From NCBI GenBank assembly GCA_052144935.1, contig JBKQPR010000375.1:1-64000 (forward strand): a stretch of 64,000 bases of DNA, given 5' to 3'. The position numbers were made by a program, and so were the translations under genes. The notes below the pieces were generated by a model, which did not search any database, was not told the DNA's origin, and was given only the letters and a program-made list of their open reading frames with translations. Position 1 is the stretch's first letter. Each line of letters begins with the position of its first letter. Below are positions 15,728 to 24,221 of this stretch, in pieces. This stretch comes from JOPF133 sp052144935. GTDB lineage: Bacteria; Acidobacteriota; Terriglobia; Bryobacterales; Bryobacteraceae.

Positions 15728-17173
15728 TCAGGAAACCGGGATGATGCGTGCGGCCAATCCTTCGCGCGGCGGATGCGCGCCATTCGGCGGCCGTGGGCAG
15801 CGGCCTACGCCGGTGTAATCGAATCCCGCCGCCTGGGCCCTCTGGGGATCGAACAGGTTGCGGCCATCCACCAGAATCGGTTTGGCCATGACGCGCGCGA
15901 CCTCCGCCAGGTCGATGGAGCGGAATTCCTGCCACTCCGTCACCACCACCAGCGCGTCGGAATCCGACGCCAGTTCGCGCACCGATTGGCAGTACCGCAG
16001 GCGCAGTTCCGGATGCTGCTCGCGGCAGGCCTGCATGGCGACAGGATCGAAGCACTTCACCCGCGCGCCCATCTGCAGCAGCCGTTCCGCGATGTACAGG
16101 CTGGGAGCGTCGCGCAGGTCGTCGGTGTCGGGCTTGAAGGCCAGCCCCAGCAACCCGATGGTGCGGCCCTTCAGTATGAACAGCTTCTCCTGCAGTTTCT
16201 GGATCACCATGTGGCGCTGCGCCGCGTTCACGTCGAGCGAAGCCTGCAGCAGCTTGCTTTCGTATCCGTACTCGCGCGCGGTGTGCAGCAGTGCGTGGAT
16301 ATCTTTGCCGAAGCAGCTCCCGCCCCAGCCCACTCCGGGATTCAGGAACCTGGCGCCGATGCGCGAATCGAGGCCGATGCCGGCCATCACCTCGGTGGCC
16401 TCGGCGCCCACGCGCTCGCAGATGTTGGCCATCTCGTTGGCGAAACCGATTTTCATGGCCAGAAACGCGTTGGCCGCGTACTTGATCATCTCCGCGCTGG
16501 TGAGCGTGGTGGAGACCAGCGGCGCCCGCGTCATTCCCGCCGGCCGCGGCGCGCCGGGAGGCGGATCGAAATCCTGCGCCACCAGGGGGGCGTACAGTTG
16601 CCGCATGACGTCCAGGGTTCCCTCGTCGGAGGCCCCCACCACGATGCGGTCGGGATAGAGCGAATCGGAGACCGCGCAGCCTTCGCGCAGAAACTCGGGA
16701 TTGCTGGCCACGCCGAATCTCACTCTGCGCCCCTCGCCCGGGCGCGCATCGCCGATACCCTCGCGCACCAGCGTCTCCACCAGGTTGCCGCATCCCACCG
16801 GCACGGTGGATTTGTTCACCACCACGCGGAAGCGCGAGCCGTCCATGGCGGCGCCGATGCTGCGCGCGGCGGCCTCCAGGTAGGAAAGGTTGGCTTCCCC
16901 ATTGGGCAGCGGCGGCGTGCCCACGGCGATGAAGATTACGTCGCCGGCCGCCACGGCGGAACCCAGATCGGTCGAGAACTCGATGCCGCCCCGCTCCGCC
17001 GCCAGGCGCAGCAGAGACTCCAGGTGCGGCTCATAAATGGTCGCCTCGCCGCGTTGCAGCCGTAAAATCTTGGCCGCATCCGTATCCACGCAGGTCACAT
17101 GATGGCCAAGATAAGAGAAACAGGCTCCCGTGACAGTCCCTACATACCCCGTCCCGATGACGATCACTCGCAT
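15728..17173 (-). CDS. ugd: UDP-glucose 6-dehydrogenase
   Basis: The 481-residue enzyme oxidises UDP-glucose to UDP-glucuronate, a precursor of exopolysaccharide or LPS sugars. The N-terminal Rossmann motif is GTGYVG (about residues 7-12), followed by VGTPP (about 85-89) and NKSTVPVG (about 120-127). The catalytic cysteine sits in GGSCFGKDIHAL. The C-terminal NAD/UDP-binding domain is complete. Length is slightly above the common 430-450 because of loops around GEGRRV and PPPGAPRP. The gene is monocistronic on the minus strand. Its stop lies 4 bp from the end of the converging pseudogene. Confidence 0.95.
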   Translation of the reverse strand: MRVIVIGTGYVGTVTGACFSYLGHHVTCVDTDAAKILRLQRGEATIYEPHLESLLRLAAERGGIEFSTDLGSAVAAGDVIFIAVGTPPLPNGEANLSYLEAAARSIGAAMDGSRFRVVVNKSTVPVGCGNLVETLVREGIGDARPGEGRRVRFGVASNPEFLREGCAVSDSLYPDRIVVGASDEGTLDVMRQLYAPLVAQDFDPPPGAPRPAGMTRAPLVSTTLTSAEMIKYAANAFLAMKIGFANEMANICERVGAEATEVMAGIGLDSRIGARFLNPGVGWGGSCFGKDIHALLHTAREYGYESKLLQASLDVNAAQRHMVIQKLQEKLFILKGRTIGLLGLAFKPDTDDLRDAPSLYIAERLLQMGARVKCFDPVAMQACREQHPELRLRYCQSVRELASDSDALVVVTEWQEFRSIDLAEVARVMAKPILVDGRNLFDPQRAQAAGFDYTGVGRCPRPPNGAHPPREGLAARIIPVS

Positions 17174-17316
17174 ACTCTATAGGATGCCTCGTTGCGCTAA
17201 GTATAACAATTTGCCACCGAGCCCTGCCGGACTCAGCCGGCTCCCGGCGCCGGCCAGTCCACCCCGCGAAATCCAAGGGAAGATTGCGGCGGATTGGTTA
17301 CAATCGGATTGAATGA

Positions 17317-17991
17317 ATGCAGACCATTTTAGTCATTGACGACGACGAAAGCCTGCGCGACACCATCGGCGTGATGCTGGAGCAGGAGGGCTTTCGCGCG
17401 GTTCTGGCCGGCGACGGCAAGAGCGGCTTCGAGAAAGCCGTCACCATCAAACCCGACCTGGTGCTGGTGGACCTGCGGCTTCCCGGCATGAGCGGCACCG
17501 AGATTTGCAAGCAGTTGCGCGCCGCGCGGGTGGCCACCGGAATCATCGTGCTGAGCGCGGTGGGCGACGAGTTCGACAAGGTCCTGCTGCTGGAGATCGG
17601 CGCCGACGATTACGTGGTGAAGCCTTTCGGAACCCGCGAGCTGATGGCCCGCATCCGCGCCGTGTTGCGCCGCTCCTCGGCCGACGCGCGCAAGATCGTG
17701 CATTTCTCCGACACCGAAATCGATTTCGAGCGCCGCGTGGTAACGCGCAAGGGCGAGGAGCTGAAGCTCACTCCGGCCGAATACAACCTGCTCAGTTATT
17801 TCGTCCACAATCCGGACCGGCCCCTGACGCGCGACATGATTCTGAACTCGGTGTGGGGATACGAATTCTTTCCCAACACGCGCACCGTGGATGCGCACGT
17901 GGTGAAGCTGCGGCAAAAGCTGGAGCCGGATCCCAATGCGCCGAAGCACTTCCTGACGGTCCACGGGGTGGGGTATCGGTTCGTGCCGTGA
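17317..17991 (+). CDS. Orphan OmpR/KdpE-type response regulator
   Basis: The 224-residue regulator has a receiver domain (about 1-115) with acidic DDD at 8-10, phospho-acceptor D in LVLVDLRLPGMSG (about D52) and K in VVKPFG (about 101). A winged-helix DNA-binding domain follows (about 130-223) with EYNLLSYFVHNPDRPLTRD and RTVDAHVVKLRQKLE. It most resembles the KdpE branch, but no kdp genes or histidine kinase lie nearby, so the signal and targets are unknown. The frame begins at 17317 (MQTILVIDDDES), directly at the receiver strand. Confidence 0.9.
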   Translation: MQTILVIDDDESLRDTIGVMLEQEGFRAVLAGDGKSGFEKAVTIKPDLVLVDLRLPGMSGTEICKQLRAARVATGIIVLSAVGDEFDKVLLLEIGADDYVVKPFGTRELMARIRAVLRRSSADARKIVHFSDTEIDFERRVVTRKGEELKLTPAEYNLLSYFVHNPDRPLTRDMILNSVWGYEFFPNTRTVDAHVVKLRQKLEPDPNAPKHFLTVHGVGYRFVP

Positions 17992-18002
17992 GGCTCTGTT
18001 CC

Positions 18003-18102
18003 TCACCGCGGAGACGCGGAGAAAGCGGAGAAAGCGCAGAGGAAAACCATTCAAAAGCGTCTTCTCCGCGCTTCCTCCGTTTTCTCCGTGTCTCCGCGGT
18101 GA
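18003..18102. terminator. Long imperfect palindrome between convergent genes
   Basis: Arms of 35 bases (18003-18037 and 18068-18102) pair with only three mismatches, all G-T, around a 30-base loop. The arm starts TCACCGCGGAGAC. It lies 12 bp beyond the response-regulator stop and 14 bp from the stop of the converging nuclease gene, so it probably serves as a bidirectional terminator. Its size suggests a mobile interspersed element. Confidence 0.75.
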
Positions 18103-18115
18103 ATGGGGACTGACC

Positions 18116-19420
18116 CTACAAGTCCAACCGGCGCGCCCGAGGGGTCTCCATCCGCGCCTTGAGACGCTGTTCGCGGCGGCGCAATTCGGGGGTGTCGCCG
18201 AGGGCCAGGGCGCTGTGCGTCATCTCCAGCGCCATGGAGTAGTTGCGCTCGCGGTGCTCGTAGTGTTTGGCCAGCGCCTCCAGCGCGCGCACCCGGTAGG
18301 CGTTCGGCGAGGCGGCCAACTCCGCGATCGCGCCCAAAGCCCGGTCGGCGTGGCCCAGGCGCTTCTCGGTGGCCGCAATCTCCCAAAGAGCGGGGAACAG
18401 AAGCTGGTCGGGCAGCCCCATTTCCACCGCGCGGCGGAATAGCGCCAGGGCCTCCTGGTAGCGCTCGGCCTGCACCAGCCAGCGCGCCAGGCCGATCAGA
18501 TCGGCGCCATGGCGCAGGGGCGCGTCGGCGGGCGAGCGGAAGGCGAAAGGGACGATCGCGGTGAGGCAGGCCAGCGACAGGATGTCGATCGCATTGTGAT
18601 GGAAGATCGGCACCAGGCGGAAGGCGCGGGCGGTGCGCAGGTATTCGAAGTAGCAGTAGGGGATCATCTCGCCCGGCAGATCGCCCTCCCGCTCCACGCC
18701 CAGGATGCGGTTTTCCAGGTCCACCAGGCGGCAGCTTTCCAGGCGCAGCTTCCATAGGCGGCGCGCGCCGAACAGCAGGTCGAGATGCTCCATGCGGCCA
18801 AAGGGCGGGTGCGACCGGACCATGCGGAAGCGCGTTTCGAGCAGCGGCTGGTCGTAGGCCTTGCCGTTGTAGGTGATGAGCACGTCGAAGCGCTCCAGGT
18901 GCTCTGCCAGGCGGTAGAGCATGGAAGGCTCTTCGCCGTAATCGCGCATGAAAAACTGGCGCAGGCGGAAGCCGGCCGGCTCGATGGAGCCGACCCCGGC
19001 CAGAAAGGCGTAGGTGCCCGTGCCGCCGGCGAGGCCGGTGGTTTCGGTGTCCAGGAATGCCCAGCGAGTGGGGTGCGCGCGCGGAATGGCGCCGGCCGAG
19101 AGCGGCTCCAGAAGATCCTCGGGCAGGTCCGCCAGATCCGAGATATCGACGCTGCCATGGCGCCGGTGGCGCTCCCACAGTTTCTCGGTCTCGAAGTGTT
19201 CGCCGTGAGGCGTGCGGACCACCTCGCCCGAGAGCATCTCTTCGATGAATCGGCCGGGCCCAGAGGGCACCCCAGGAAGCACCCCCCGCTGCCCACGCCC
19301 AAATGAGGGCAAAGCCGTCGGCGCCACGAGGGGCCGGGCGGCGGCCGGTGCGGCAAACTTGCGGTCGATGCGCGCGATCTGGCGGCGCAGGGCGGCGAGT
19401 TGTTCCTGGATATCCTCCAT
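18116..19420 (-). CDS. RNase H-like exonuclease (YprB-type) with TPR-like tail
   Basis: The 434-residue protein has a DEDD-type fold. The first acidic motif is FLDTETTGLAGG (about residues 120-131), then FDVLITYNGKAYDQP, and HHNAIDILSLACL (about 275-287) supplies the last Asp. This is the RNase_H_2 branch that includes YprB. The C-terminal 120 residues are helical repeats resembling TPRs (ALFRRAVEMG, ADRALGAIAEL, HYEHRERNYSMALEM). The N-terminal 25 residues are a short coiled coil. It is likely a 3'-5' exonuclease on DNA or RNA, substrate unknown. No partner gene is adjacent. Confidence 0.8.
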   Translation of the reverse strand: MEDIQEQLAALRRQIARIDRKFAAPAAARPLVAPTALPSFGRGQRGVLPGVPSGPGRFIEEMLSGEVVRTPHGEHFETEKLWERHRRHGSVDISDLADLPEDLLEPLSAGAIPRAHPTRWAFLDTETTGLAGGTGTYAFLAGVGSIEPAGFRLRQFFMRDYGEEPSMLYRLAEHLERFDVLITYNGKAYDQPLLETRFRMVRSHPPFGRMEHLDLLFGARRLWKLRLESCRLVDLENRILGVEREGDLPGEMIPYCYFEYLRTARAFRLVPIFHHNAIDILSLACLTAIVPFAFRSPADAPLRHGADLIGLARWLVQAERYQEALALFRRAVEMGLPDQLLFPALWEIAATEKRLGHADRALGAIAELAASPNAYRVRALEALAKHYEHRERNYSMALEMTHSALALGDTPELRRREQRLKARMETPRARRLDL

Positions 19421-19511
19421 GGTGCGCGAGAGAGCGTTTCGCTTTTTCTTTGCTTACTATAACGCAGTTGAGGCTAGGGTGGAGGCCACCGCCGAACCCG
19501 TAAGGCCCGGT

Positions 19512-19547
19512 TGTTTCACGTGAAACATTTCTGTTTCACGTGAAACA
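19512..19547. promoter_or_regulatory. Two perfect parS (ParB/Spo0J binding) sites
   Basis: The 16-bp palindrome TGTTTCACGTGAAACA occurs at 19512-19527 and again at 19532-19547, 20 bp apart. It fits the bacterial parS consensus TGTTNCACGTGAAACA, which is usually clustered near the replication origin. About 70 bases of AT-rich DNA follow (19560-19625). I see no DnaA box cluster and no parA/parB here. Confidence 0.9.
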
Positions 19548-19621
19548 CTTTGGGGTCCGCGCGCACTAATTGATGATAAATCCGCATAAAATTTAATTAA
19601 GATCTATTAATCTGGTTATTT

Positions 19622-19972
19622 ATGAATACCAAGAATCCCCCGCGCGAGATCACGGAGGACGATCGCATGCTCCGCTCGCGTGGCGGCAGGCGCGCGCGCC
19701 TGCTTGCAGAGGAGGGCCGGCACTCGCTCGGCTGGTTCTACCTCAGCTTTGCCACCGACTACGAGTTTCTCGGCGCCACCATCGTATGGGCCCACGGTCT
19801 CCTAACCGCGGTCGAGCGCGCCTCCGATCTGGGCGTCAACCCGGGTGGCGAGGTCATGTGCTGCCTCATCCCGCGCAAAAACCTGCGTCGCGTTCCCGCC
19901 GATCTGCGAAATCGTCTGCTGTCCGAAGCGGAGGTGCGGAAGCGCCTGGAGGGGAAAAGAACAGGCGAATAA
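19622..19972 (+). CDS. Hypothetical protein beside parS
   Basis: The 116-residue product is charged at both ends with one central hydrophobic helix (GWFYLSFATDYEFLGATIVWAHGLLTAVERA). Cysteines sit in VMCCLIP. I do not recognise a family. The start is weakly supported: there is no clear ribosome binding site in the AT-rich leader, but the frame is open and codon use looks ordinary. The C-terminus is helical and basic (LLSEAEVRKRLEGKR). Confidence 0.6.
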   Translation: MNTKNPPREITEDDRMLRSRGGRRARLLAEEGRHSLGWFYLSFATDYEFLGATIVWAHGLLTAVERASDLGVNPGGEVMCCLIPRKNLRRVPADLRNRLLSEAEVRKRLEGKRTGE

Positions 19973-19974
19973 GA

Positions 19975-20560
19975 AAGCTGCTTGCGAAGCGCTGGTGTTG
20001 GGCGAACCGCCGCGCGGCGGCGAGCGTGCAGAGCGGCGGCGTTTGGGCGGACCGGCTCGCGGCGGCGTTCGGTGGCGGCCCAAACCGCAATGAGCTTGCG
20101 AATTGGCGGCGTTCGGTGGACCGGCTCCGGGCAACAAGCGTGCAAAGCGGCAGCGTTCGGCGGACCGGCCCGCGGCGGCGTTGGGCGGACCGGCTCGCGG
20201 CGGCGTTCGGTGGCGGCCCACCGCAATGAGCTTGCGAAGCGGCGGCGTTGGGCGGACCGGCGTTCGGCGGCGAGCGTGCAAAGCGGCAGCGTTCGGCGGA
20301 CCGGCGCGCAGCGGCGCGGTTGCGAGACGGCGGCGTTGGGCGGACCGGCGCGCGGCGGCGTTCGGTGGCGGCCCAAACCGCAATGAGCTTGCGAATTGGC
20401 GGCGTTCGGTGGACCGGCGCGCAACGGCGCGGTTGCGAGGCGGCGGCGTTGGGCGGACCGGCTCCGGGCAACAAGCGTGCAACAGGGGCGGCGTTGGGCG
20501 GACCGGCTCACGGCGACGAGGTTGCGAAGCGGCGGCGCGCGGCGGACCGGCTCACGGCGA
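19975..20560. repeat. 585-bp block of degenerate GC-rich tandem repeats
   Basis: Units built on GCGGCGTTGGGCGGACCGG are reiterated more than ten times. A longer unit with CCCAAACCGCAATGAGC recurs near 20080, 20215 and 20370. All reading frames are largely open here because the repeats lack stop-forming words, which creates long spurious frames on both strands. None looks selected. The block lies directly before the start of the membrane protein gene. Confidence 0.85.
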
Positions 20561-20576
20561 TTGTTATATTCAAGTG

Positions 20577-22010
20577 GTGGCGCGCCCGCACCGGCTGTTC
20601 TGGCTACCGATCTTCGCGTTGCTGGCGGCTTCGCGGCTGTGCCACGTGGGCATCTTGTGGGAAGGTGACGCCTACCCGCTGGCGGGGGCGCGTCAGATGC
20701 TCTACGGCCACGCGCTCTACCGCGGCATCTGGTTCGACAAGCCTCCGCTGCTTCCGGCGGCCTACCTGCTGTTCGGCGCGGCGGCAGGCTGGCCTCTGCG
20801 CCTGTTCGGCGCGCTCTACGCTACGCTCGCCTGCTGGGTGGCGTACCGCTTCGCGCGCGACCTGTGGACCGAGCGCGAAGGCCTCTGGGCCGCCGGCCTG
20901 CTGGGCTTCTTCCTGACTTTCGGCCTGCCTTCCGCGGTGATCCCGGCGGCGAGCGACCTGCTGATGCTGGCGCCGCACCTGGCCGCCGTGTGGATGGCCT
21001 GGAAACGGCGCCCGTTCTGGAGCGGCGCGCTGGCGGGCGTGGCTTTCTGGCTGAACCCCAAGGGAGTGTTCGTGGCGGCCGCGTGCGCGCTGTGGGATCC
21101 GGCAGGCATCCCGTGGATGGCGGCCGGTTTCGCCGCGGTCGGCGCAGGCCTCGCGGGGTGGTTGGCGGCCGCGGGTTCGCTAGGCGCGTATTGGGAAGAG
21201 GTGTGGCGCTGGGGACGGCTTTACGCCGGGAGCGCGATGACCGATCAGCCCTGGCGCAATGGGACCATCCGCACGCTCAACTGGGCGGGCTTCCACGCGG
21301 CGCTGATCGTGGCGGCGGCGCTCGGTTGGGGCCGCAAGCAGACGGCGGAAGCGCTGCGCTGGGCCGCCTGGATCGCGCTGGCGCTGGTGGGCATCGCGGC
21401 GGGCCTGCGCTTTTTCCCGCGCTACTATTTTCTGCTGCTGGCGCCGCTGGTGCTCCTGGCGGCGCGCGGCTTTGCACGCGGCTTTGTGTGGCACGGGCGC
21501 CTGCGCGGCTTCGCCATCCTGCTCCTGCTGATTCCGCTGACGCGCTTCGGCCCCGCCTACCTGACGGCCCTGCGCGACCCGGCCTGGCGCGACACCGCCA
21601 TGGACCGCGACAGCCGCACCGCCGCCGCGGCCGTGCTCCGGGTGTCCGAGCCCGGCGACACCCTGTTCATCTGGGGTTACCGCCCCGAGATCTACGTCTA
21701 CACCAGCCTTCCCGCGGCCACCATTTACCTGGATTCGCAGCCGCTCACGGGCGTCCCGGCGGACCGGCACCTGACTCACTCCGAGCCCATCGAGACCCAC
21801 GACGCGGCACGGCGGCGCGCGCAATTGGCGGCCTCTCAGCCGGCCATCGTGGTGGATGGGCTGGGGCCGTACAACCCCCGCCTGGCCCTCGCCGGTTTTG
21901 CCGACCTGCGCGCGTGGCTTTCCGGCTACCACGAGGTGGCGCGCGCCGGACAGACGATTATTTACCGGCGCAACACGGCTTCCAGTACGGCATCGCGGCC
22001 GGAGAAATAA
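20577..22010 (+). CDS. Glycosyltransferase family 39-like membrane protein
   Basis: The 477-residue protein is strongly hydrophobic, with about ten transmembrane helices. An early periplasmic-loop acidic motif (WEGDAYPLAGARQMLYG) is followed by GIWFDKPPLLPAAYLLFG, the layout of ArnT/PMT-like GT-C glycosyltransferases, which use polyprenyl-linked sugars. The C-terminal 120 residues form a soluble periplasmic domain (RVSEPGDTLFIWGYRPEIYVY). The start is one of two tandem GTG codons (20574 or 20577), because the frame upstream is repeat DNA. Sugar and acceptor are unknown. It converges on the S41 peptidase gene and overlaps its 3' end by 49 bases. Confidence 0.8.
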   Translation: MARPHRLFWLPIFALLAASRLCHVGILWEGDAYPLAGARQMLYGHALYRGIWFDKPPLLPAAYLLFGAAAGWPLRLFGALYATLACWVAYRFARDLWTEREGLWAAGLLGFFLTFGLPSAVIPAASDLLMLAPHLAAVWMAWKRRPFWSGALAGVAFWLNPKGVFVAAACALWDPAGIPWMAAGFAAVGAGLAGWLAAAGSLGAYWEEVWRWGRLYAGSAMTDQPWRNGTIRTLNWAGFHAALIVAAALGWGRKQTAEALRWAAWIALALVGIAAGLRFFPRYYFLLLAPLVLLAARGFARGFVWHGRLRGFAILLLLIPLTRFGPAYLTALRDPAWRDTAMDRDSRTAAAAVLRVSEPGDTLFIWGYRPEIYVYTSLPAATIYLDSQPLTGVPADRHLTHSEPIETHDAARRRAQLAASQPAIVVDGLGPYNPRLALAGFADLRAWLSGYHEVARAGQTIIYRRNTASSTASRPEK

Positions 22011-23197
22011 TCCGCCGCGGTGAGGGGCACGGGCAGGTCGGGTTCGAGCAGCTCCCTGCCCGGCGCCAGCTTGAAATATTTCGTGCAATACCAGACGTCC
22101 AGGCCGGAGTTGGGCAGTTTGAAGCTGCGGATGTCGCCGTAGCTGTTGAGGCTCTGTGAGGAGGTCTGGCCGGCCACCACGGCGTGGAATTGCCGCTGTA
22201 GGGTCAGGGTGTTCAGAAGGCCGGAAGAAAACGTGGCGATGCTGGTGAGCACGAACAGATGGCCTTTGCGGCGCAGTTGGGGCCGCTTATCGAGCGCGGC
22301 GAGCAGGGGGCGGATGACCTCCGAGTTTCCGCCGCCGTTGTGGCGCAGGTCCACGATGACCTTATCCACTTTGTGCTGGTCGGCCGCCTCCATGGCCTGT
22401 TTGGTGAAGCCGGCGAAGGAGAGCGTCTTCATCTCCTGGCAGGAGTTGTACTGGATGTAAAGCGCCCGCGGCTCCCCCAGGTAGCGGAACCAGTAGAGCG
22501 TTTGACGGTCGCTCAGGTACAACGGGATTTCGTATGTGGCGCCTTCCGGACGCGCGGCGAGCGGGCCTTGCTGGTTGGGCGGCACGGCCGCAACTTCGAG
22601 CGTGAACTGGCGGCCGTTCTTTTCGAAATGGAAGACCGCCGGGCCAGTCGCCGGAGCGATCCCGGTTCCGCGCAGTGCACCCGCGGTTTGCATGAAGGCG
22701 GGCAGGTTCGCCTGAGTCACCAGAGCATTCTCGCGAGGGATCAGAGACGAAAGGCGCTGGATGACCGCGCCGATGTCGTAGGCGCCGATGCCCGCGAGGC
22801 GCGCCCCGATCGCCTGGGCCTGCTCTGCCTTCGCGGCGACCACGAAGAGGCCTTCGGCGAACGGCCCGAACTGGATCGGGAATACCGGACTATCCGGAAA
22901 CACGCTGACGCCGGTGTGTGCATTGCCCACGGAGGCTACCAGCCGCTTCAGCGCCACGCGCACCTCATCGCCGGACAGGCCGGGAAGAGCTGCGGCGAGG
23001 CGCTCGACCTGGGCATCCCAATCGGCGCGCTTCAGTTGGAAAAACAGGTTGATGTGGCGTTGGGGCAGCTCCCTGGCAAGGACATCGAGATCCTGCTTCC
23101 AGGCTTCGGGAGTGAGATCGGCGGCGTGGCCGGCAGCGGCCGTGAGGAGGCAGAGGGCCAGCGCCAAGGCGCGCCCTGCCGATCGCCGGGAAATCAT
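21962..23197 (-). CDS. S41-family peptidase (C-terminal processing protease-like), secreted
   Basis: The 411-residue protein has a signal peptide (ISRRSAGRALALALCLLTAAAGHA). Its C-terminal half resembles S41 peptidases: VDKVIVDLRHNGGGNSEVIRPLL is the hallmark strand and loop, and LTSIATFSSGLLNTLTL carries the candidate serine. A Lys/Gln partner is not obvious, so activity is uncertain. The N-terminal 200 residues are helical, then a possible lid; no clear PDZ domain is seen. Its 3' end overlaps the convergent glycosyltransferase gene by 49 bases. Confidence 0.75.
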   Translation of the reverse strand: MISRRSAGRALALALCLLTAAAGHAADLTPEAWKQDLDVLARELPQRHINLFFQLKRADWDAQVERLAAALPGLSGDEVRVALKRLVASVGNAHTGVSVFPDSPVFPIQFGPFAEGLFVVAAKAEQAQAIGARLAGIGAYDIGAVIQRLSSLIPRENALVTQANLPAFMQTAGALRGTGIAPATGPAVFHFEKNGRQFTLEVAAVPPNQQGPLAARPEGATYEIPLYLSDRQTLYWFRYLGEPRALYIQYNSCQEMKTLSFAGFTKQAMEAADQHKVDKVIVDLRHNGGGNSEVIRPLLAALDKRPQLRRKGHLFVLTSIATFSSGLLNTLTLQRQFHAVVAGQTSSQSLNSYGDIRSFKLPNSGLDVWYCTKYFKLAPGRELLEPDLPVPLTAADYFSGRDAVLEAVLRR

Positions 23198-23230
23198 CTG
23201 CTCCGCATCCTAACACGACTGGCGGGCCGG

Positions 23231-23938
23231 CTACGGGCGGGTTACCGAGCCGCCCATCCCCAGTTTGGCGGCGATCCGGCGGGCCGTCGAGATGCGCGCC
23301 TCCTTGAGCGCGAACCCCTGAGTGGCGACCGCCTGCACCGTATCGGGCGCCGCCGTTTTGGGCGTCCCGCTATAGAAGGGAGGCTCCGGAGCATATTCCA
23401 TGGCAAGTTGAATCTCTTGCGCGACCTGGTCGCCGCGCAGCATGGCGGCAACACGGAGAGCGCCATCGATGCCCGCGGTCACGCCCGCGGCGCTCACCAG
23501 ATTTCCATCGACCACAACGCGTGCATCCACGGGTATGGCGCCAAAGTAAGGGAGCAAGTCGAAAGCCGTCCAGTGAGTGGTTGCGCGCCGGCCCCGCAGG
23601 ATGCCCGCGGCCCCGCAGATCAATGCGCCGGTGCAGACCGAAAAGACGGTTCGGCCCGATTCGGTTTGCTTGCGGATAAACGAGAGCACCTTGTCATCGT
23701 CCATGAGAGATTCCTGTCCGGGACCGCCGGGCACCTGCAGGACGTCCAGCGGCGGAGCCTGCTCCATGGTCGTTTCGGGTGTGAGGATCAGGCCTTTGTA
23801 ATCGCTCAGGGGACGCGTATCCTTCCAGAGAACATGGACCGTCGCATCGGGAATTCGCGAAAACACCTCGAACGGGCCGGTGAAATCGATCTGGTCCAGG
23901 CGGGGGTAAATGAGAATTCCGATATGCAGGTGAGCCAG
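23231..23938 (-). CDS. DJ-1/PfpI family protein (isonitrile hydratase-like)
   Basis: The protein is 235 residues from a CTG start 6 bases after AGGAGG. It opens HIGILIYPRLDQIDFTGPFEVFSR, matching cyclohexyl-isocyanide hydratase and related DJ-1 proteins. The nucleophile elbow is FSVCTGALICGAAG, with the conserved Cys. A second feature, HWTAFDLLPYFG, also fits. These enzymes hydrate isonitriles or act as glyoxalases; the substrate here is unknown. An ATG further upstream (24082) would add an unsupported 48-residue leader, so the CTG start is preferred on the strength of the ribosome binding site. It is followed by the S41 peptidase gene on the same strand. Confidence 0.8.
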   Translation of the reverse strand: MAHLHIGILIYPRLDQIDFTGPFEVFSRIPDATVHVLWKDTRPLSDYKGLILTPETTMEQAPPLDVLQVPGGPGQESLMDDDKVLSFIRKQTESGRTVFSVCTGALICGAAGILRGRRATTHWTAFDLLPYFGAIPVDARVVVDGNLVSAAGVTAGIDGALRVAAMLRGDQVAQEIQLAMEYAPEPPFYSGTPKTAAPDTVQAVATQGFALKEARISTARRIAAKLGMGGSVTRP

Positions 23939-24221
23939 AAGAGACCTCCTGGTTTGATGGTAGCGGTTCTCGGGTGCGTAGCCGAGGTTGGATTCACCGT
24001 CCGTATGCGGACGGTTGGCAGGCGGGCCCAGCAGAGGCGTTAGAATTGCGAGCCGCACGGCCCTCGCGGGATCAAAGTGCATTGCCCGGCGTTATCGGGG
24101 CGTTGCATGGAGAGCGATCCGCCTCAGGCGCACCAAAATGGCGGTCACTTCAGCGGTTGGGCAGCGGTTGGCCGTTATTCGGGATCTAAACCTTTGTTTG
24201 GGGTAGAATTGACCAGATCGT

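Noticed and set aside
17317..17991. KdpE of a potassium-uptake operon
   Set aside because: No kdpA, kdpB, kdpC or kdpD genes are present, so only the OmpR/KdpE type can be stated.
19512..19625. Replication origin at the parS pair
   Set aside because: No DnaA box cluster, dnaA, dnaN or parAB genes are near; only the parS sites are supported.
19759..20511. Repeat protein on the minus strand with RAGPPNAA units
   Set aside because: The repeats are open in all frames, with no ribosome binding site and no conserved frame.
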